Origin: VAZQ01 sp963739175 | GTDB taxonomy: Bacteria > Pseudomonadota > Alphaproteobacteria > Rhizobiales > Xanthobacteraceae | Length of the DNA stretch: 64,000 bases | Reading direction: 5' to 3' | NCBI GenBank assembly: GCA_963739175.1 | Contig: CAVTZH010000001.1 | Span: 124,001-188,000, forward strand | Translations under genes and position numbers: made by a program | Part shown: piece after piece, positions 36,213-44,615 of the stretch | Layout of the letters: each line of letters starts with the position of its first letter | How positions within the stretch are numbered: the first letter of the stretch is position 1 | The notes under the pieces: generated by a model | The model's database searches: none | What the model saw: the letters and a program-made list of their open reading frames with translations, nothing else | Told to the model about the DNA's origin: nothing

Positions 36213-37235
36213 ATGCACATCGGCAGACGGTATAAATTCACCGAGTTTCTCGTTTGGACGCGATGGGAGGCCGGCTATCTGATTTTCTGGTCGCTGCTCG
36301 TCACCTTGTTGCTTCAAGTCTCGCACTGGAATTTTCTGACGATACCGGCGCCGGTACTGACAATCATCGGATCCGCGCTCGCGATCATTCTCGCGTTCAA
36401 GAATCAACAATGCTACGCGCGCTTCAACGATGCTCTGGCGCTTTCTGCGCAGCTCATCTCGAACAGTCTGATCCTGGCCAACAAGTTGACATCGACGGTG
36501 GGCCATCTCGATGCTGCGCAGTCGGGCCCACGACTGAAAGAAATGTTCTATCGCCATTTCGCCTGGCTGACGGCGCTGCGCTTTTTCTTGCGCGAAAGAA
36601 AAGCCTGGGAAAATACTTTTGAGCCGGGGAACGCTCGATTTCTTGCCAAATTTCCGACTCCGGAAAGCCAATCCGCCCTCAAGGACGAGCTGAAGACATA
36701 CATATCGGATGCCGAGGTACAGAAAATCCTTGCGCATCGAGGCGACAAAGAGACTTTCATTCTTCATTCGCAATATGAAGTCGTCAGCGATCTCCACAAC
36801 AAGAAGCTAATCAGCGAATACATATTGATCATGTTGACAGGTGCCCTCGACGATCTTGCTCGATTGCAAGGCGCCTTGAAGCGAATGAAGAACTATCCGT
36901 ATGCGCGCAACTATTATTCGATCGCCGTCATGCTGGTGACGATTTTTGTAGCGATGGTGCCGTTTAGTCTCTTTCCGTACGCCCAGGAGCTCGGAAAACC
37001 TGCGGGGATCGAACACTGGACGGCCTGGTTGAACGTCCCATTCAGCGCGATCGTCGGCTGGATTTTCGTTTCGCTGGAAAAGGTCGGAGAGAATTCCTCA
37101 AATCCGTTCGAAGGGGGCGCTAACGACGTCCCCATCTCATTTATTGCGCGGCGCATCGAGATCGAGATGCGGACCATGCTCCGCGAACAGACCGACCTCA
37201 AACCGATCGAAGCGAAACACAATATCCTGTTTTAG
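36213..37235 (+). CDS. Bestrophin-family membrane protein
   Basis: A 340-residue member of the bestrophin/UPF0187 group, probable anion or cation channel of the inner membrane. Hydrophobic segments lie near residues 20-55 and 230-280. The family motifs are GSALAIILAFKNQQCYARFN, then SSNPFEGGANDVPISFIARR, which matches the 'NPF..-NDVP' signature. The C-terminal half has a long amphipathic helix. The gene is clearly AT-richer than its neighbours, which points to horizontal acquisition. It is divergent from small membrane protein B. Confidence 0.85.
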   Translation: MHIGRRYKFTEFLVWTRWEAGYLIFWSLLVTLLLQVSHWNFLTIPAPVLTIIGSALAIILAFKNQQCYARFNDALALSAQLISNSLILANKLTSTVGHLDAAQSGPRLKEMFYRHFAWLTALRFFLRERKAWENTFEPGNARFLAKFPTPESQSALKDELKTYISDAEVQKILAHRGDKETFILHSQYEVVSDLHNKKLISEYILIMLTGALDDLARLQGALKRMKNYPYARNYYSIAVMLVTIFVAMVPFSLFPYAQELGKPAGIEHWTAWLNVPFSAIVGWIFVSLEKVGENSSNPFEGGANDVPISFIARRIEIEMRTMLREQTDLKPIEAKHNILF

Positions 37236-37250
37236 CGTCGAAGCGGTCAG

Positions 37251-38057
37251 CTACCCCACCTTCACCGACATGCCGCCGTCGACCGGCAGTGCGGCGCCGG
37301 TGATGAAGTTGGCCTCGTCGCTCGCCAGGAACAATGCCGCATTGGCGACGTCCCAGGGCGTGCCCATGCGCTTGCGCAGCGGCACCTTGGCGTCACGCAT
37401 GGCGGCGACCTCGGCGCGGCTCTTGCCGGTTGCTTTCGCGCGCGTATCCACGGCCATTGGCGTGTCCATCAGCCCCGGCAGGATGACGTTGGCGCGGATG
37501 CCGTACTCGGCGTTCTGGATCGCGAGCTGCTGGGTATACGCAATAAGCGCCGACTTGGTCGCTTTGTAGGTCACGTAGGGATACTGCTCCCAGGCCGCGA
37601 GCGAGGAGATGGTGATGATCACGCCCGAACGCTGCGCACGCATGATCGGCAGCACGTGCTTGCAGGCCATCACCGCGCCGCGCAGGTTGATCGCGACGAT
37701 GCGGTCGAACGCCTCCTCGGTGATCTCGGTCGGCGGCGCGTCGCCGCCGGCGATGCTCAAGCCCACATTGTAGTGCAGCACGTCGATGCGGCCGAAGCGG
37801 CGTTGCGCTTCCGCCATCGCGGCGGCGAGCATCGCCTCCTTGGTGACGTCGGCCTCGAACGCCGCGCATTCGCCGGCGCCGCGTTCTTGCCGCACCATGG
37901 CCGCGGTCTCCTCGGCGGAGGCGAGCCGGTTGTCGACCGCGAGCACCTTGGCGCCTTCCTGCGCGAAGCGCAGGACGGTAGCGCGGCCGTTGCCCATGCC
38001 TTCGCCGGGCGATTGCCCGGCGCCGATGACGACGGCGACCTTGTCCTTGAGACGCAT
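37251..38057 (-). CDS. Short-chain dehydrogenase/reductase (SDR)
   Basis: A 268-residue classical SDR using NAD(P). The cofactor loop is the unusual IGAGQSPGEGMGNGRATVLR, with inserted residues in the normal TGxxxGIG. NVG replaces the NNAG element, the catalytic Ser is in ISSLAAWEQYPY, and Tyr-x3-Lys is in YVTYKATKSALIAYTQQLA. The C-terminus GAALPVDGGMSVKVG is typical of 3-ketoacyl reductase-like SDRs that oxidise secondary alcohols. The start is ATG 38057. It is convergent with the bestrophin gene. Substrate unknown. Confidence 0.9.
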   Translation of the reverse strand: MRLKDKVAVVIGAGQSPGEGMGNGRATVLRFAQEGAKVLAVDNRLASAEETAAMVRQERGAGECAAFEADVTKEAMLAAAMAEAQRRFGRIDVLHYNVGLSIAGGDAPPTEITEEAFDRIVAINLRGAVMACKHVLPIMRAQRSGVIITISSLAAWEQYPYVTYKATKSALIAYTQQLAIQNAEYGIRANVILPGLMDTPMAVDTRAKATGKSRAEVAAMRDAKVPLRKRMGTPWDVANAALFLASDEANFITGAALPVDGGMSVKVG

Positions 38058-38085
38058 GCCCCTCACCTCCCCGGCCAAAGCTAAA

Positions 38086-38130
38086 GCATGATCCCGAAAA
38101 GTGGAAACCGGTTTTCGGACAAGATCATGC
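38086..38130. repeat. Alphaproteobacterial intergenic palindrome (GATCATGC type)
   Basis: gcatgatcccgaaaagtgg, then aaaccggttttcggacaaga, then tcatgc: an imperfect palindrome of a kind repeated many times in Rhizobiales genomes. It lies upstream of the SDR gene and could affect its transcript. Confidence 0.75.
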
Positions 38131-38174
38131 TCAAACGCAATAAGCGGAGGACGGGGCGTCAATCCCTCACTCCG

Positions 38175-38501
38175 TCAGCAGCGTCCGTCGTGCCGCTTGG
38201 CGACGATCGCCTGCCGGCGCTGGCAGTCGTTCGGGTAGGTCTTGCCGTCGCATCCGCAGGCCGGGCGGAAGGTAAGGTTGCGCGCGCAGAACCGCGGGAT
38301 GCGGACGCAGGTGCCCTCCGCCTGGTTGCTTCCGCACGTGCCGCTCTGAAAATCACAGAACAGGCCGCGGACGCAGCCGATCCCCAAACGTCCGCCGCAG
38401 GGCTGACCGAGACCGGCAGCTTCCGCACCGCCGCCAACGGCCGACGCGATGGCGACGCCGAGCGCTGCAACGATCAATTGTCGATGGAGATGGCTGCGCA
38501 T
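38175..38501 (-). CDS. Secreted Kazal-type protease inhibitor domain protein
   Basis: A 108-residue exported protein. The signal peptide MRSHLHRQLIVAALGVAIAS ends near GGGAEA. A Cys-rich stretch, LGQPCGGRLGIGCVRGLFCD, comes next, then a C-terminal Kazal domain with CGCDGKTYPNDCQRRQA and the terminal cysteine. Kazal domains inhibit serine proteases; in bacteria they are uncommon and usually periplasmic or secreted. The target is unknown. The start is ATG 38501, with longer in-frame starts possible. Confidence 0.8.
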   Translation of the reverse strand: MRSHLHRQLIVAALGVAIASAVGGGAEAAGLGQPCGGRLGIGCVRGLFCDFQSGTCGSNQAEGTCVRIPRFCARNLTFRPACGCDGKTYPNDCQRRQAIVAKRHDGRC

Positions 38502-38779
38502 GGCCGTCCGGATCTTTACGTTGCCGCGCCCTTCGCTTCTCTGCCGATGCCTGGACATGGAGAAGCCTCGGCCACCCGGGGATGTGGGCGTGCGAAGGCG
38601 GCCGAGGCTTCGTGGACCGGGCGGGGCGCACGTTCTGCCGCATGCCGACCGGCCAGGAGGCAGCATCATCACAACGATCGCCCGACAGCGACATTATCCA
38701 TAGGTTTAGGTCCAACCACCCTATTCCTAAGATGCAGTGAGCTATGCCGGCCCATCACGGCCAAAAAGTCGCGGCCAAC

Positions 38780-38809
38780 AAAAAGGGCCCCGGCTTTCGC
38801 CAGGGCCCT
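38780..38809 (-). terminator. Rho-independent terminator
   Basis: Read on the minus strand: stem AGGGCCCTGGC, loop GAAA, stem GCCGGGGCCCT, then a run of T. The 11-bp stem has one G-U pair. It lies 28 bp after the stop of the 20-residue basic ORF. Confidence 0.85.
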
Positions 38810-38836
38810 GAGAGCAAGCATGGCTCAAAAAAACGT

Positions 38837-38899
38837 CTACCTCTTCTTGCGGCGCTTGGTCTTCTTCGCCGCTTTCGCCTTCTTTGCCTTCTTCGCCAT
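38837..38899 (-). CDS. 20-residue Lys/Arg/Ala-rich mini-protein
   Basis: The minus strand reads MAKKAKKAKAAKKTKRRKKR, 20 codons from the ATG at 38899. A strong GGAGGG site lies 5 bases upstream and a strong terminator 28 bp downstream. The charge resembles nucleic-acid-binding tails or ribosomal-protein-like peptides. Similar tiny Lys-rich proteins are annotated in Bradyrhizobium relatives, as I recall. The complementary plus-strand frame is hydrophobic but has no ribosome site. Function unknown. Confidence 0.7.
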   Translation of the reverse strand: MAKKAKKAKAAKKTKRRKKR

Positions 38900-39019
38900 T
38901 TGACCCTCCATAGTGGTTTTGGCGAATTGGGATTTTATAGATTGAAAAGAGTCTTTGTTGCCGCTTGATCAACTTTCCACAGCGGAGTGTCGCCGCACCG
39001 GCGATCGATCGCCTTCGGA

Positions 39020-39991
39020 TCACTCGCCCTTCACACCGCTGACCTTCACGATGTCGACCCACTTCGGCATTTCCTCGGTGAGGAAAGCGGCGAAGTCCTC
39101 CGGCGATCCGGGCCGGCCTTCGAGGCCGAGCTTGTGCAGGCGCTCAACCATCGCCGGCGCGCGCAGCACGGCGTTGACCTCGCCGTTCAGCCGCTCGACG
39201 ATGGCGCGCGGCGTGCCGGCGGGCGCCAGCAGCCCGACCCAGTAGCCGAGCGCAAGCTCCGGGAAGCCGCTCTCGATCATCGTCGGCACCTGCGGAAACT
39301 GCGGCGAGCGCTGCGCGTTGAAATAGGCGATCGGCCGGAATTTGCCTTGCTCGATCAGCGCAACCAGCGTGGTCGCGGGCGCAATATAAAGGTGAACCCG
39401 GCCGGCCATCATGTCGGCCAGCACCTGCGGACCGCCGCGATAGGCGACGCTGGTCACGTCCATGCCGGCTTTCACCTTCAGCCATTCGCCGACCAGCTGC
39501 GGCGCCGTCCCTGGGATGTAGGCGAAGCCGAGCTTGCCCGGATGGGCCTTCGCATAGGCGACGAACTCCGCCAGCGTCTGCGCCGGCACCGAGCCGGTGA
39601 TGACCATCAGCCACGACGCCCAGACCAGGTTGGCGACCGGCACGAAGCTCTTGAGCGGATCGAAGGACCGATCCTTGTACATCGCAGGCGCCACGAACAG
39701 GCTCGAGCTGTTCAGCAGCAGCGTATAGCCGTCCGGCTCGGCCGCCGCCGCCGCGCGCGTGCCGATGAGCGCTCCAGCGCTCGGGCGGTTGTCGACGACG
39801 ACGCTCTGGCCGAGCCGGGCGCCGAGGCCGTCGGCGACCAGCCGCGCCACCACGTCGTTCGGGGTGCCGGCCGCGAACGGCACGATCATCCGGATCGGAC
39901 GGGTGGGAAACGCCTGCGCATGGGCGGCGCCCGCGAGCGGCGCGACGCCGGCCGCCAGCAGCGCACGCAACACGGTTCGCTTGCTGATCAT
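39020..39991 (-). CDS. Bug-family (TTT) solute-binding protein, orphan
   Basis: A complete 323-residue receptor with a signal peptide MISKRTVLRALLAAGVAPLA ending AAHAQ. The mature part AFPTRPIRMIVPFAAGTPND, then NRPSAGALIGTRAAAAAEPD, HPGKLGFAYIPGTAPQLVGE and VGLLAPAGTPRAIVERLNGE follow the fold. It has no neighbouring permease and no frameshift. Together with the others it makes eleven Bug genes in the window. Confidence 0.9.
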   Translation of the reverse strand: MISKRTVLRALLAAGVAPLAGAAHAQAFPTRPIRMIVPFAAGTPNDVVARLVADGLGARLGQSVVVDNRPSAGALIGTRAAAAAEPDGYTLLLNSSSLFVAPAMYKDRSFDPLKSFVPVANLVWASWLMVITGSVPAQTLAEFVAYAKAHPGKLGFAYIPGTAPQLVGEWLKVKAGMDVTSVAYRGGPQVLADMMAGRVHLYIAPATTLVALIEQGKFRPIAYFNAQRSPQFPQVPTMIESGFPELALGYWVGLLAPAGTPRAIVERLNGEVNAVLRAPAMVERLHKLGLEGRPGSPEDFAAFLTEEMPKWVDIVKVSGVKGE

Positions 39992-40001
39992 CGGACAGCG
40001 C

Positions 40002-40445
40002 TTAGCGCGGCATTGCGGATCGGTGAAAATGGACGATTCGCCAGTCGGCTCCGCGCTTGGCGAATACGAAGGTCACGCGGCCCGGATTGCTGAACGGCTT
40101 GCCATCCAAGACCCCCGTCGAGTTGTTCAGGCCGGTGACCAGGACGGCGCCGTCCGACAGCACCATCACCTCGGACGAGCTGATCGGCGCGGCCCGCGGC
40201 CGCCGCGTCAGAATCGCATCCTCGAAATATTTGCGGATGGCGGCCGGGTCCTTGACCACCGTCTTACTGCCCGTCCCCATGAAGAGCGCGTCAGGCGCAT
40301 AGAGCGCGACGATGGCATCCACATCCGAAGCGGCAAACGCTTTGGCCCATTTGTCCAAGACCGCCAGCGCATCTTCTTGCGGCCCCGCGACGGCAGACCA
40401 AGAGAGCAGTGCACTTGTACAAATGCCGATCAGGAATGCGCGCAT
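40002..40445 (-). CDS. Secreted SnoaL-like (SgcJ/EcaC, DUF4440) protein
   Basis: A 147-residue protein with signal peptide MRAFLIGICTSALLSWSAVA and a cone-shaped NTF2-like domain: ALAVLDKWAKAFAASDVDAI, ALYAPDALFMGTGSKTV and the C-terminal FVFAKRGADWRIVHFHRSAM. Members have varied or unknown enzymatic roles. The start is ATG 40445, after AAAGGGGAGGAAC. It is divergent from the serine hydrolase. Confidence 0.82.
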   Translation of the reverse strand: MRAFLIGICTSALLSWSAVAGPQEDALAVLDKWAKAFAASDVDAIVALYAPDALFMGTGSKTVVKDPAAIRKYFEDAILTRRPRAAPISSSEVMVLSDGAVLVTGLNNSTGVLDGKPFSNPGRVTFVFAKRGADWRIVHFHRSAMPR

Positions 40446-40585
40446 ATGTTCCTCCCCTTTGTGCAGCTTGTTACCTGGAAGCGTAGCGGCAGCCGACCAA
40501 CCGTCAATCCCTTGCGCCCCCCAAACCGACCTTGGCTTGGCTCGTATTTCGCGCGAGAGTCCGCCCCGTCGCGCAACGCTTTCGA

Positions 40586-41746
40586 GTGTGGATCGTGATC
40601 CCCGGCCGATCGGCAACCAGCCGCCGTCATCTCCTGTTGGGCGCCACCGCCGCGCTGGCGCTGCAGACGCGGCCGCTGTCCGCTGCCGCCCGCCTGTCGC
40701 CGGTCGCGCCCGTTGACGCCGGGTTCGCGCCCGATCTCGAAGCGCGGCTCGACAAGGCCGTCGCGAGCAAGCGCGTGTGGAACCTGCATGGCGTCGTCGT
40801 CGTGCGCGACGACCGCCTGGTGCTGGAGCGTTATTTCCAGGGCGAGGACAACGCGCGCGGACGTCCGCTCGGCAAAGTCGCGTTCAAGCCCGACACCCTG
40901 CACGACATGCGCTCGGTGTCGAAAGGCATCGTCGCCCTGCTCTACGGCATCGCGCTCACGCAGGGAAAGGTGCCGTCGCCGGAGGCGCCGCTGTTCGCCT
41001 CGTTTCCGGAATATGCCGATCTCGCCGGGCGCGACGGCCGCGACCGGCTCACCATCCATCACGCGCTCTCGATGAGCATGGGGACGGATTGGGACGAGAC
41101 CAGCCTGCCCTACACCGATCCGAACAACAGCGAGATCGCGATGGACCTCGCGCCGGACCGCTACCGCTATGTGCTGGAGCGGCGCGTGGTCCAGGAGCCC
41201 GGCCGCAAGTTCACCTATTGCGGCGGCGCCACCGCGCTCCTGGCGCGCATCATCGCGAAGGGCGCCGGCAAGCCGCTGCATGGTTTCGCGCGCGAGGCCT
41301 TGTTCGATCCGCTCGGGCTCGGCCCGACCGAATGGCTGACCGGCCGCGACGGCGAGCCGATCGCCGCGTCGGGACTGCGCATGGGGTCGCGCGATCTCGC
41401 GCAGATCGGCATGATGATGCTGCGCGGCGGCACGGCGGACGGCCGGCAGGTGGTGCCGACGCAATGGATCGAACGCTGCACCTCGCCGATCGTGAGTGTC
41501 GATGAGGTACGCCGCTTCGGCTACCAGTGGTTCACGGCCGACGTCTCGTTCGGAAAGCCGCTGGGCTGGGCGCCGCGCAACCTCGAACGCGCGTGGATCG
41601 GCTACGGCGAAGGCGGCCAGCGGCTGTTCCTGATCCCGGGGCTGAAGCTCGTCCTCGCCATCACCGCCGGCAATTACAACGCCGACGACCAATGGGTGCC
41701 ACCGACGCGTGTGCTGCGCGAGGTGGTTCTGGAAAGCATTCAGTAG
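40586..41746 (+). CDS. Serine hydrolase, class C beta-lactamase-like, Tat-type signal
   Basis: A penicillin-binding/beta-lactamase-fold hydrolase of about 386 residues. A twin-arginine-like signal SRRHLLLGATAALALQ is near the N-terminus. The SxxK nucleophile is in HDMRSVSKGIVALLYG, and the second motif is YCGGATALLARI in place of YxN. A GYGEGGQRLFLIPGLKLVLA stretch occupies the third-motif position. Such proteins are esterases or peptidases more often than true lactamases. The start is unclear: GTG 40586, GTG 40595 or TTG 40532. Confidence 0.85.
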   Translation: MWIVIPGRSATSRRHLLLGATAALALQTRPLSAAARLSPVAPVDAGFAPDLEARLDKAVASKRVWNLHGVVVVRDDRLVLERYFQGEDNARGRPLGKVAFKPDTLHDMRSVSKGIVALLYGIALTQGKVPSPEAPLFASFPEYADLAGRDGRDRLTIHHALSMSMGTDWDETSLPYTDPNNSEIAMDLAPDRYRYVLERRVVQEPGRKFTYCGGATALLARIIAKGAGKPLHGFAREALFDPLGLGPTEWLTGRDGEPIAASGLRMGSRDLAQIGMMMLRGGTADGRQVVPTQWIERCTSPIVSVDEVRRFGYQWFTADVSFGKPLGWAPRNLERAWIGYGEGGQRLFLIPGLKLVLAITAGNYNADDQWVPPTRVLREVVLESIQ

Positions 41747-41806
41747 CGGCGCATCCGCGCGAGCGGTCGCCCGCTGAAAAGGGATGCGAATGTTAGAATC
41801 GGACCA

Positions 41807-41995
41807 CTAGGTTGGCGACTTGAGTGCCTGGGCCACGATGCTGCATCCCAGCTCGCGGATCGCCTCGCGGTGCCCTACCGGCGAACCGAACACCGCCTTC
41901 TCAATCGCAGATATGCTCGCCGCGATCTCGTCGACTTCTTGCGGCCGGTGCTCCAACTCCGCCACGGCGCTCTCGCTCTGGCCTGTCGTTGTCAT
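41807..41995 (-). CDS. Small helical hypothetical protein (62 aa)
   Basis: Acidic N-terminal helix (MTTTGQSESAVAELEHRPQE) and a more hydrophobic C-terminal part (REAIRELGCSIVAQALKS). Its ATG overlaps the stop of the next gene upstream (ATGA), which supports both as real, coupled genes. No family recognised. Confidence 0.5.
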   Translation of the reverse strand: MTTTGQSESAVAELEHRPQEVDEIAASISAIEKAVFGSPVGHREAIRELGCSIVAQALKSPT

Positions 41996-42306
41996 GGAAC
42001 GGCTCCGGACTCGTCTGTCGCCGCGGGCCCGCGTTTGAGGAAGTTCGGGATTGCAAGATCAGGAGTTCCACGCGGCGGTGCACCGGCGGGATTCTTGCGG
42101 CGGCTGTAAAGTCTCACCGCGGCGGGCACGACGGCGGGGGGTGGTGGAAAGCGGCTTGGCCGCTGCTCGATCGTTCGTGCGAAGCCTTCATAGTCCTCCG
42201 CGATCCGGCGCATCAGGTGCTTGGATATTCCGCCCTTCGCCTCTTCCGCGAAACCGCGCATCTGCTCTGCGCGCGCCAGCCAATGCACCGAATCATCACA
42301 AGACAT
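41992..42306 (-). CDS. Small helical hypothetical protein (104 aa)
   Basis: Starts MSCDDSVHWLARAEQMRGFA at 42306 (or ATG 42339). The repeated Ala/Glu/Arg pattern followed by HLMRRIAEDYEGFARTIEQR matches a class of short helical proteins very common in Bradyrhizobium-type genomes. The C-terminal half is Pro/Arg-rich and disordered. It is coupled to the 62-residue gene downstream. The stretch from 42307 to 42577 has no other gene. Confidence 0.55.
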   Translation of the reverse strand: MSCDDSVHWLARAEQMRGFAEEAKGGISKHLMRRIAEDYEGFARTIEQRPSRFPPPPAVVPAAVRLYSRRKNPAGAPPRGTPDLAIPNFLKRGPAATDESGAVP

Positions 42307-42509
42307 GACGTCGAACCATGCTTTCCATCTGCCGAACATGTCGGCGAAAGCCGTCGAATTTGGTTCGGACGTGGTGCGTCGGTGTGTTGTGAATATCTTT
42401 ATTTTCCATCAAGGAAATCAACGCTTAGGGAGAGCGCCCCCGCGGCCGGCCTGTTGATCGAGCCCCGCGATCAATTTTGGCGCCGCGCCACCAGCCGCCG
42501 CTCAGGGTC

Positions 42510-42531
42510 GGTGACGCGGTAGCGCGTCACC
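42510..42531. other. Perfect 9-bp hairpin upstream of a lipoprotein gene
   Basis: ggtgacgcg-gtag-cgcgtcacc. It lies 47 bp before the lipoprotein ATG. No T run follows on either strand, so it is more likely an operator or RNA hairpin than a terminator. Confidence 0.5.
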
Positions 42532-42577
42532 AAAAGCCGGTTCACGGCCGGGCGGTTTTCCTATATAGCTCCGAATC

Positions 42578-42883
42578 ATGAGGGGTCCGACGACAGCCAT
42601 TGTGGCGTTTTGTGCGTTGGCGCTTGGCGGCTGTGCCACTGACCAGGGCCGGCCACCCTCGAACCACGCTTATCTCGATATGTACGACCGGCCGCCGGCC
42701 CGCGCGCGCAAAGCAAAGGCGACGGTCAGCAAGCCGCCGGAACCTACCGCGACGACGGTGGGATCAGCGCCGGTGACTACGTTGAAGCCCTACTCACCGG
42801 AATGGTGGGTGGAGGAACGAGCGCGCGAGAAACGCGAGAACGAGCGCCTCAAGCGCGTGATGCAGATCTGCCGCGGGTGCTAG
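42578..42883 (+). CDS. Small outer-membrane-type lipoprotein
   Basis: A 101-residue protein with lipoprotein signal MRGPTTAIVAFCALALGGCA; the lipobox LGGC ends at Cys19. The mature part is Pro/Lys-rich and has a conserved-looking YSPEWWVEERAREKRENERL and a final CRGC. An alphaproteobacterial small lipoprotein of unknown role. Confidence 0.75.
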   Translation: MRGPTTAIVAFCALALGGCATDQGRPPSNHAYLDMYDRPPARARKAKATVSKPPEPTATTVGSAPVTTLKPYSPEWWVEERAREKRENERLKRVMQICRGC

Positions 42884-43005
42884 CTGCCCTGCGGATCGCG
42901 GTGACGCTGTAAGCTGGCACCGCGACTCCCGTATTCTCTCATTTTGCGCGTCGGTTTGCTGCGGTTGGCGGCGCTTTGACTCAGACCGAGCGGAAGCGGT
43001 CATGC

Positions 43006-43473
43006 TTAAATCCTCCCGTTCGCCTGCGCCACCCGCATGATGGCGCGGACGATGCGGTTGTGGCTGCCGCAGCGACACAGATTGCCGTTGAGCGCGCCGC
43101 GAATCTCGGCTTCGGTCGGCCGCGGATTGCGATTGAGCAGGTCGGCCGCCACAATGATCATGCCGCTGGTGCAGTAGCCGCACTGCGCGGCCTGCTCGTC
43201 GATGAAGGCCTTCTGCAATGGATGCAGCTTGTCGATGGTGCCAAGCCCCTCCAGCGTCGTGATCTCGTTAGGAAAGAGCTGCGCGATCCGCATCAGGCAG
43301 GAGCGCACGGCTGCGCCGTTGATGAGGACCGCGCAGGCGCCGCATTGCCCACGGCCACAACCGAATTTCGCGCCATTGAGCTCGAAATCGTTGCGCAGCA
43401 CGTAGAGCAGCGGCGTATCCGGGGCGGCCTCGACCGAACGGGTCGTCCCATTGACCTTCAGGCTGATGGCCAT
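43006..43473 (-). CDS. (2Fe-2S)-binding subunit of an isoquinoline 1-oxidoreductase-type enzyme
   Basis: A 155-residue two-cluster subunit like IorA/CoxS: AKFGCGRGQCGACAVLINGA for the first cluster and AAQCGYCTSGMIIVAADLLN...NLCRCGSHNRIVRAI for the second. It normally passes electrons from a molybdopterin partner, often to a cytochrome. No large subunit lies beside it, so it is orphaned here. The ATG at 43473 has AGGAGG about 10 bases upstream. From 43474 to 43649 I see no gene. Confidence 0.85.
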   Translation of the reverse strand: MAISLKVNGTTRSVEAAPDTPLLYVLRNDFELNGAKFGCGRGQCGACAVLINGAAVRSCLMRIAQLFPNEITTLEGLGTIDKLHPLQKAFIDEQAAQCGYCTSGMIIVAADLLNRNPRPTEAEIRGALNGNLCRCGSHNRIVRAIMRVAQANGRI

Positions 43474-43649
43474 CGTGATGCGCCTCCTCACGCGGAAAGC
43501 TGGGGTGTTGCTGGCGTCGTGCGGCCGGGGTTCTACGTATCCTTCATTGTAGGCAAGACAGGGGAAAAATAAATCATACCGAACCTGGTGATTTCCGTCG
43601 TGCTTTTCGAATCGCGTTTCGCTTAAGCTCGTAGGCCGCGAAGCAGGAT

Positions 43650-43695
43650 TGGAGCGGGCGAAGGGAATCGAACCCTCGTCATCAGCTTGGAAGGC
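43650..43695 (-). repeat. tRNA-Gly(TCC)-like 3' fragment (probable att site)
   Basis: Read leftward from GCCTTCCAAGCTGATGAC to GCCCGCTCCA, this is the 3' part of a tRNA-Gly from the anticodon (TCC) through the T arm and CCA. The 5' half is missing. It matches the intact tRNA-Gly(CCC) at 46.2 kb over nearly its whole length with a few differences. Confidence 0.8.
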
Positions 43696-43817
43696 GGGAC
43701 GTTTGCTAGTTCGATCAATTCCATAGCTGCAAAACTATTCGTTTTGACACTCAAACCCGTCAATGGGTTAAGCCGAACCTACAAAAATCGGCCCGGTCGC
43801 CCGGCTTACGATTTTTG

Positions 43818-44012
43818 TCATCCAACCGCGGGCGGCTCAGATGGCGATCGACTCCGTTGGGCCCGTCGCCGCTCGGCTCGCGCTGCGTCGTCCGCTAGCC
43901 TCCGCCACTTCTCTGCCATCGACAACCACTCATCGCGTGAAGACTTGTCGGCCGCGATCTTGTGAGCCTCTACGCAATTGGCCGCGCGGCGCAAAAACTC
44001 CACTTCTGACAT
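43818..44012 (-). CDS. Small helical hypothetical protein (64 aa)
   Basis: MSEVEFLRRAANCVEAHKIA, then SSRDEWLSMAEKWRRLADDA. This is the same Ala/Arg/Glu amphipathic-helix class as the 104-residue protein at 42 kb and common in related genomes. It lies inside the island. The stretch 44013-44261 has no gene I can support. Confidence 0.55.
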   Translation of the reverse strand: MSEVEFLRRAANCVEAHKIAADKSSRDEWLSMAEKWRRLADDAARAERRRAQRSRSPSEPPAVG

Positions 44013-44261
44013 CTGGCCCTTCCGTTAAGGGAGCCCCAAAGAATGCCCGGCCCGTCAGGCAGTCTCAATAACCTGAGTTAATCGATAAGTTACGAAACGC
44101 ATTCTACGGATCCTGCGCGCATCACTCGCACTTAAGGCACCGGCGGAGTGTTTGCGCCGTGGGCTTGAGCCGGTTGGCGATAGTCCACCACCAAGCAGCG
44201 TAAGACGCTCGGCGGGAACGGCTGCTTTGAGTAATAGGCTGGCAGCATCCGAAGAGCGGGG

Positions 44262-44462
44262 CTATTTCTTGTCCTTGCGAAGGTTGCCCTTCATACAGTT
44301 AGCCATGAAGCGGTTTCGCTCCGCCATGGCCCTCTCGTTGCCGCCATGCAGATTTCGTTTTTCCGCCATCGCCTTGCATTGCTCCCTGGACCGTTGCTCG
44401 GCAGATGCTTGCGATGCAATGGCGATCGTGATGAACGCAATACCGACTAATAGGATTTTCAT
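44262..44462 (-). CDS. Small exported PsiF-like protein
   Basis: A 66-residue protein with signal peptide MKILLVGIAFITIAIASQAS ending AEQ, and a mature part with the spacing REQCKAMAEKRNLHG...NRFMANCMKGNLRK. It resembles the PsiF repeat (Cys, Leu-x-Gly, Arg, Phe-x3-Cys). GGAGGG precedes the ATG. Function unknown. Confidence 0.65.
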   Translation of the reverse strand: MKILLVGIAFITIAIASQASAEQRSREQCKAMAEKRNLHGGNERAMAERNRFMANCMKGNLRKDKK

Positions 44463-44615
44463 GTGCCCTCCATTGGGAAAGACACGATAGCAAAGTCATG
44501 AACCGCTAACAGCCCCCCACAGCCGTTGCTCGAATGACAACTTAAGGCATTTCAGTCGGCAGCACGGGAAACGTGCTGCCCCCGGACAAAACGCGCTTAA
44601 TTGGGGCACAGCTAA

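Noticed and set aside
38821..38901. Plus-strand hydrophobic 27-codon frame opposite the Lys-rich mini-gene
   Set aside because: No ribosome site, and it is the exact complement of a frame with a strong site and a terminator.
40586..41746. A resistance-type beta-lactamase
   Set aside because: The second motif is Tyr-Cys-Gly instead of Tyr-x-Asn and the third motif is not the usual KTG, which fits an esterase or peptidase of the same fold.
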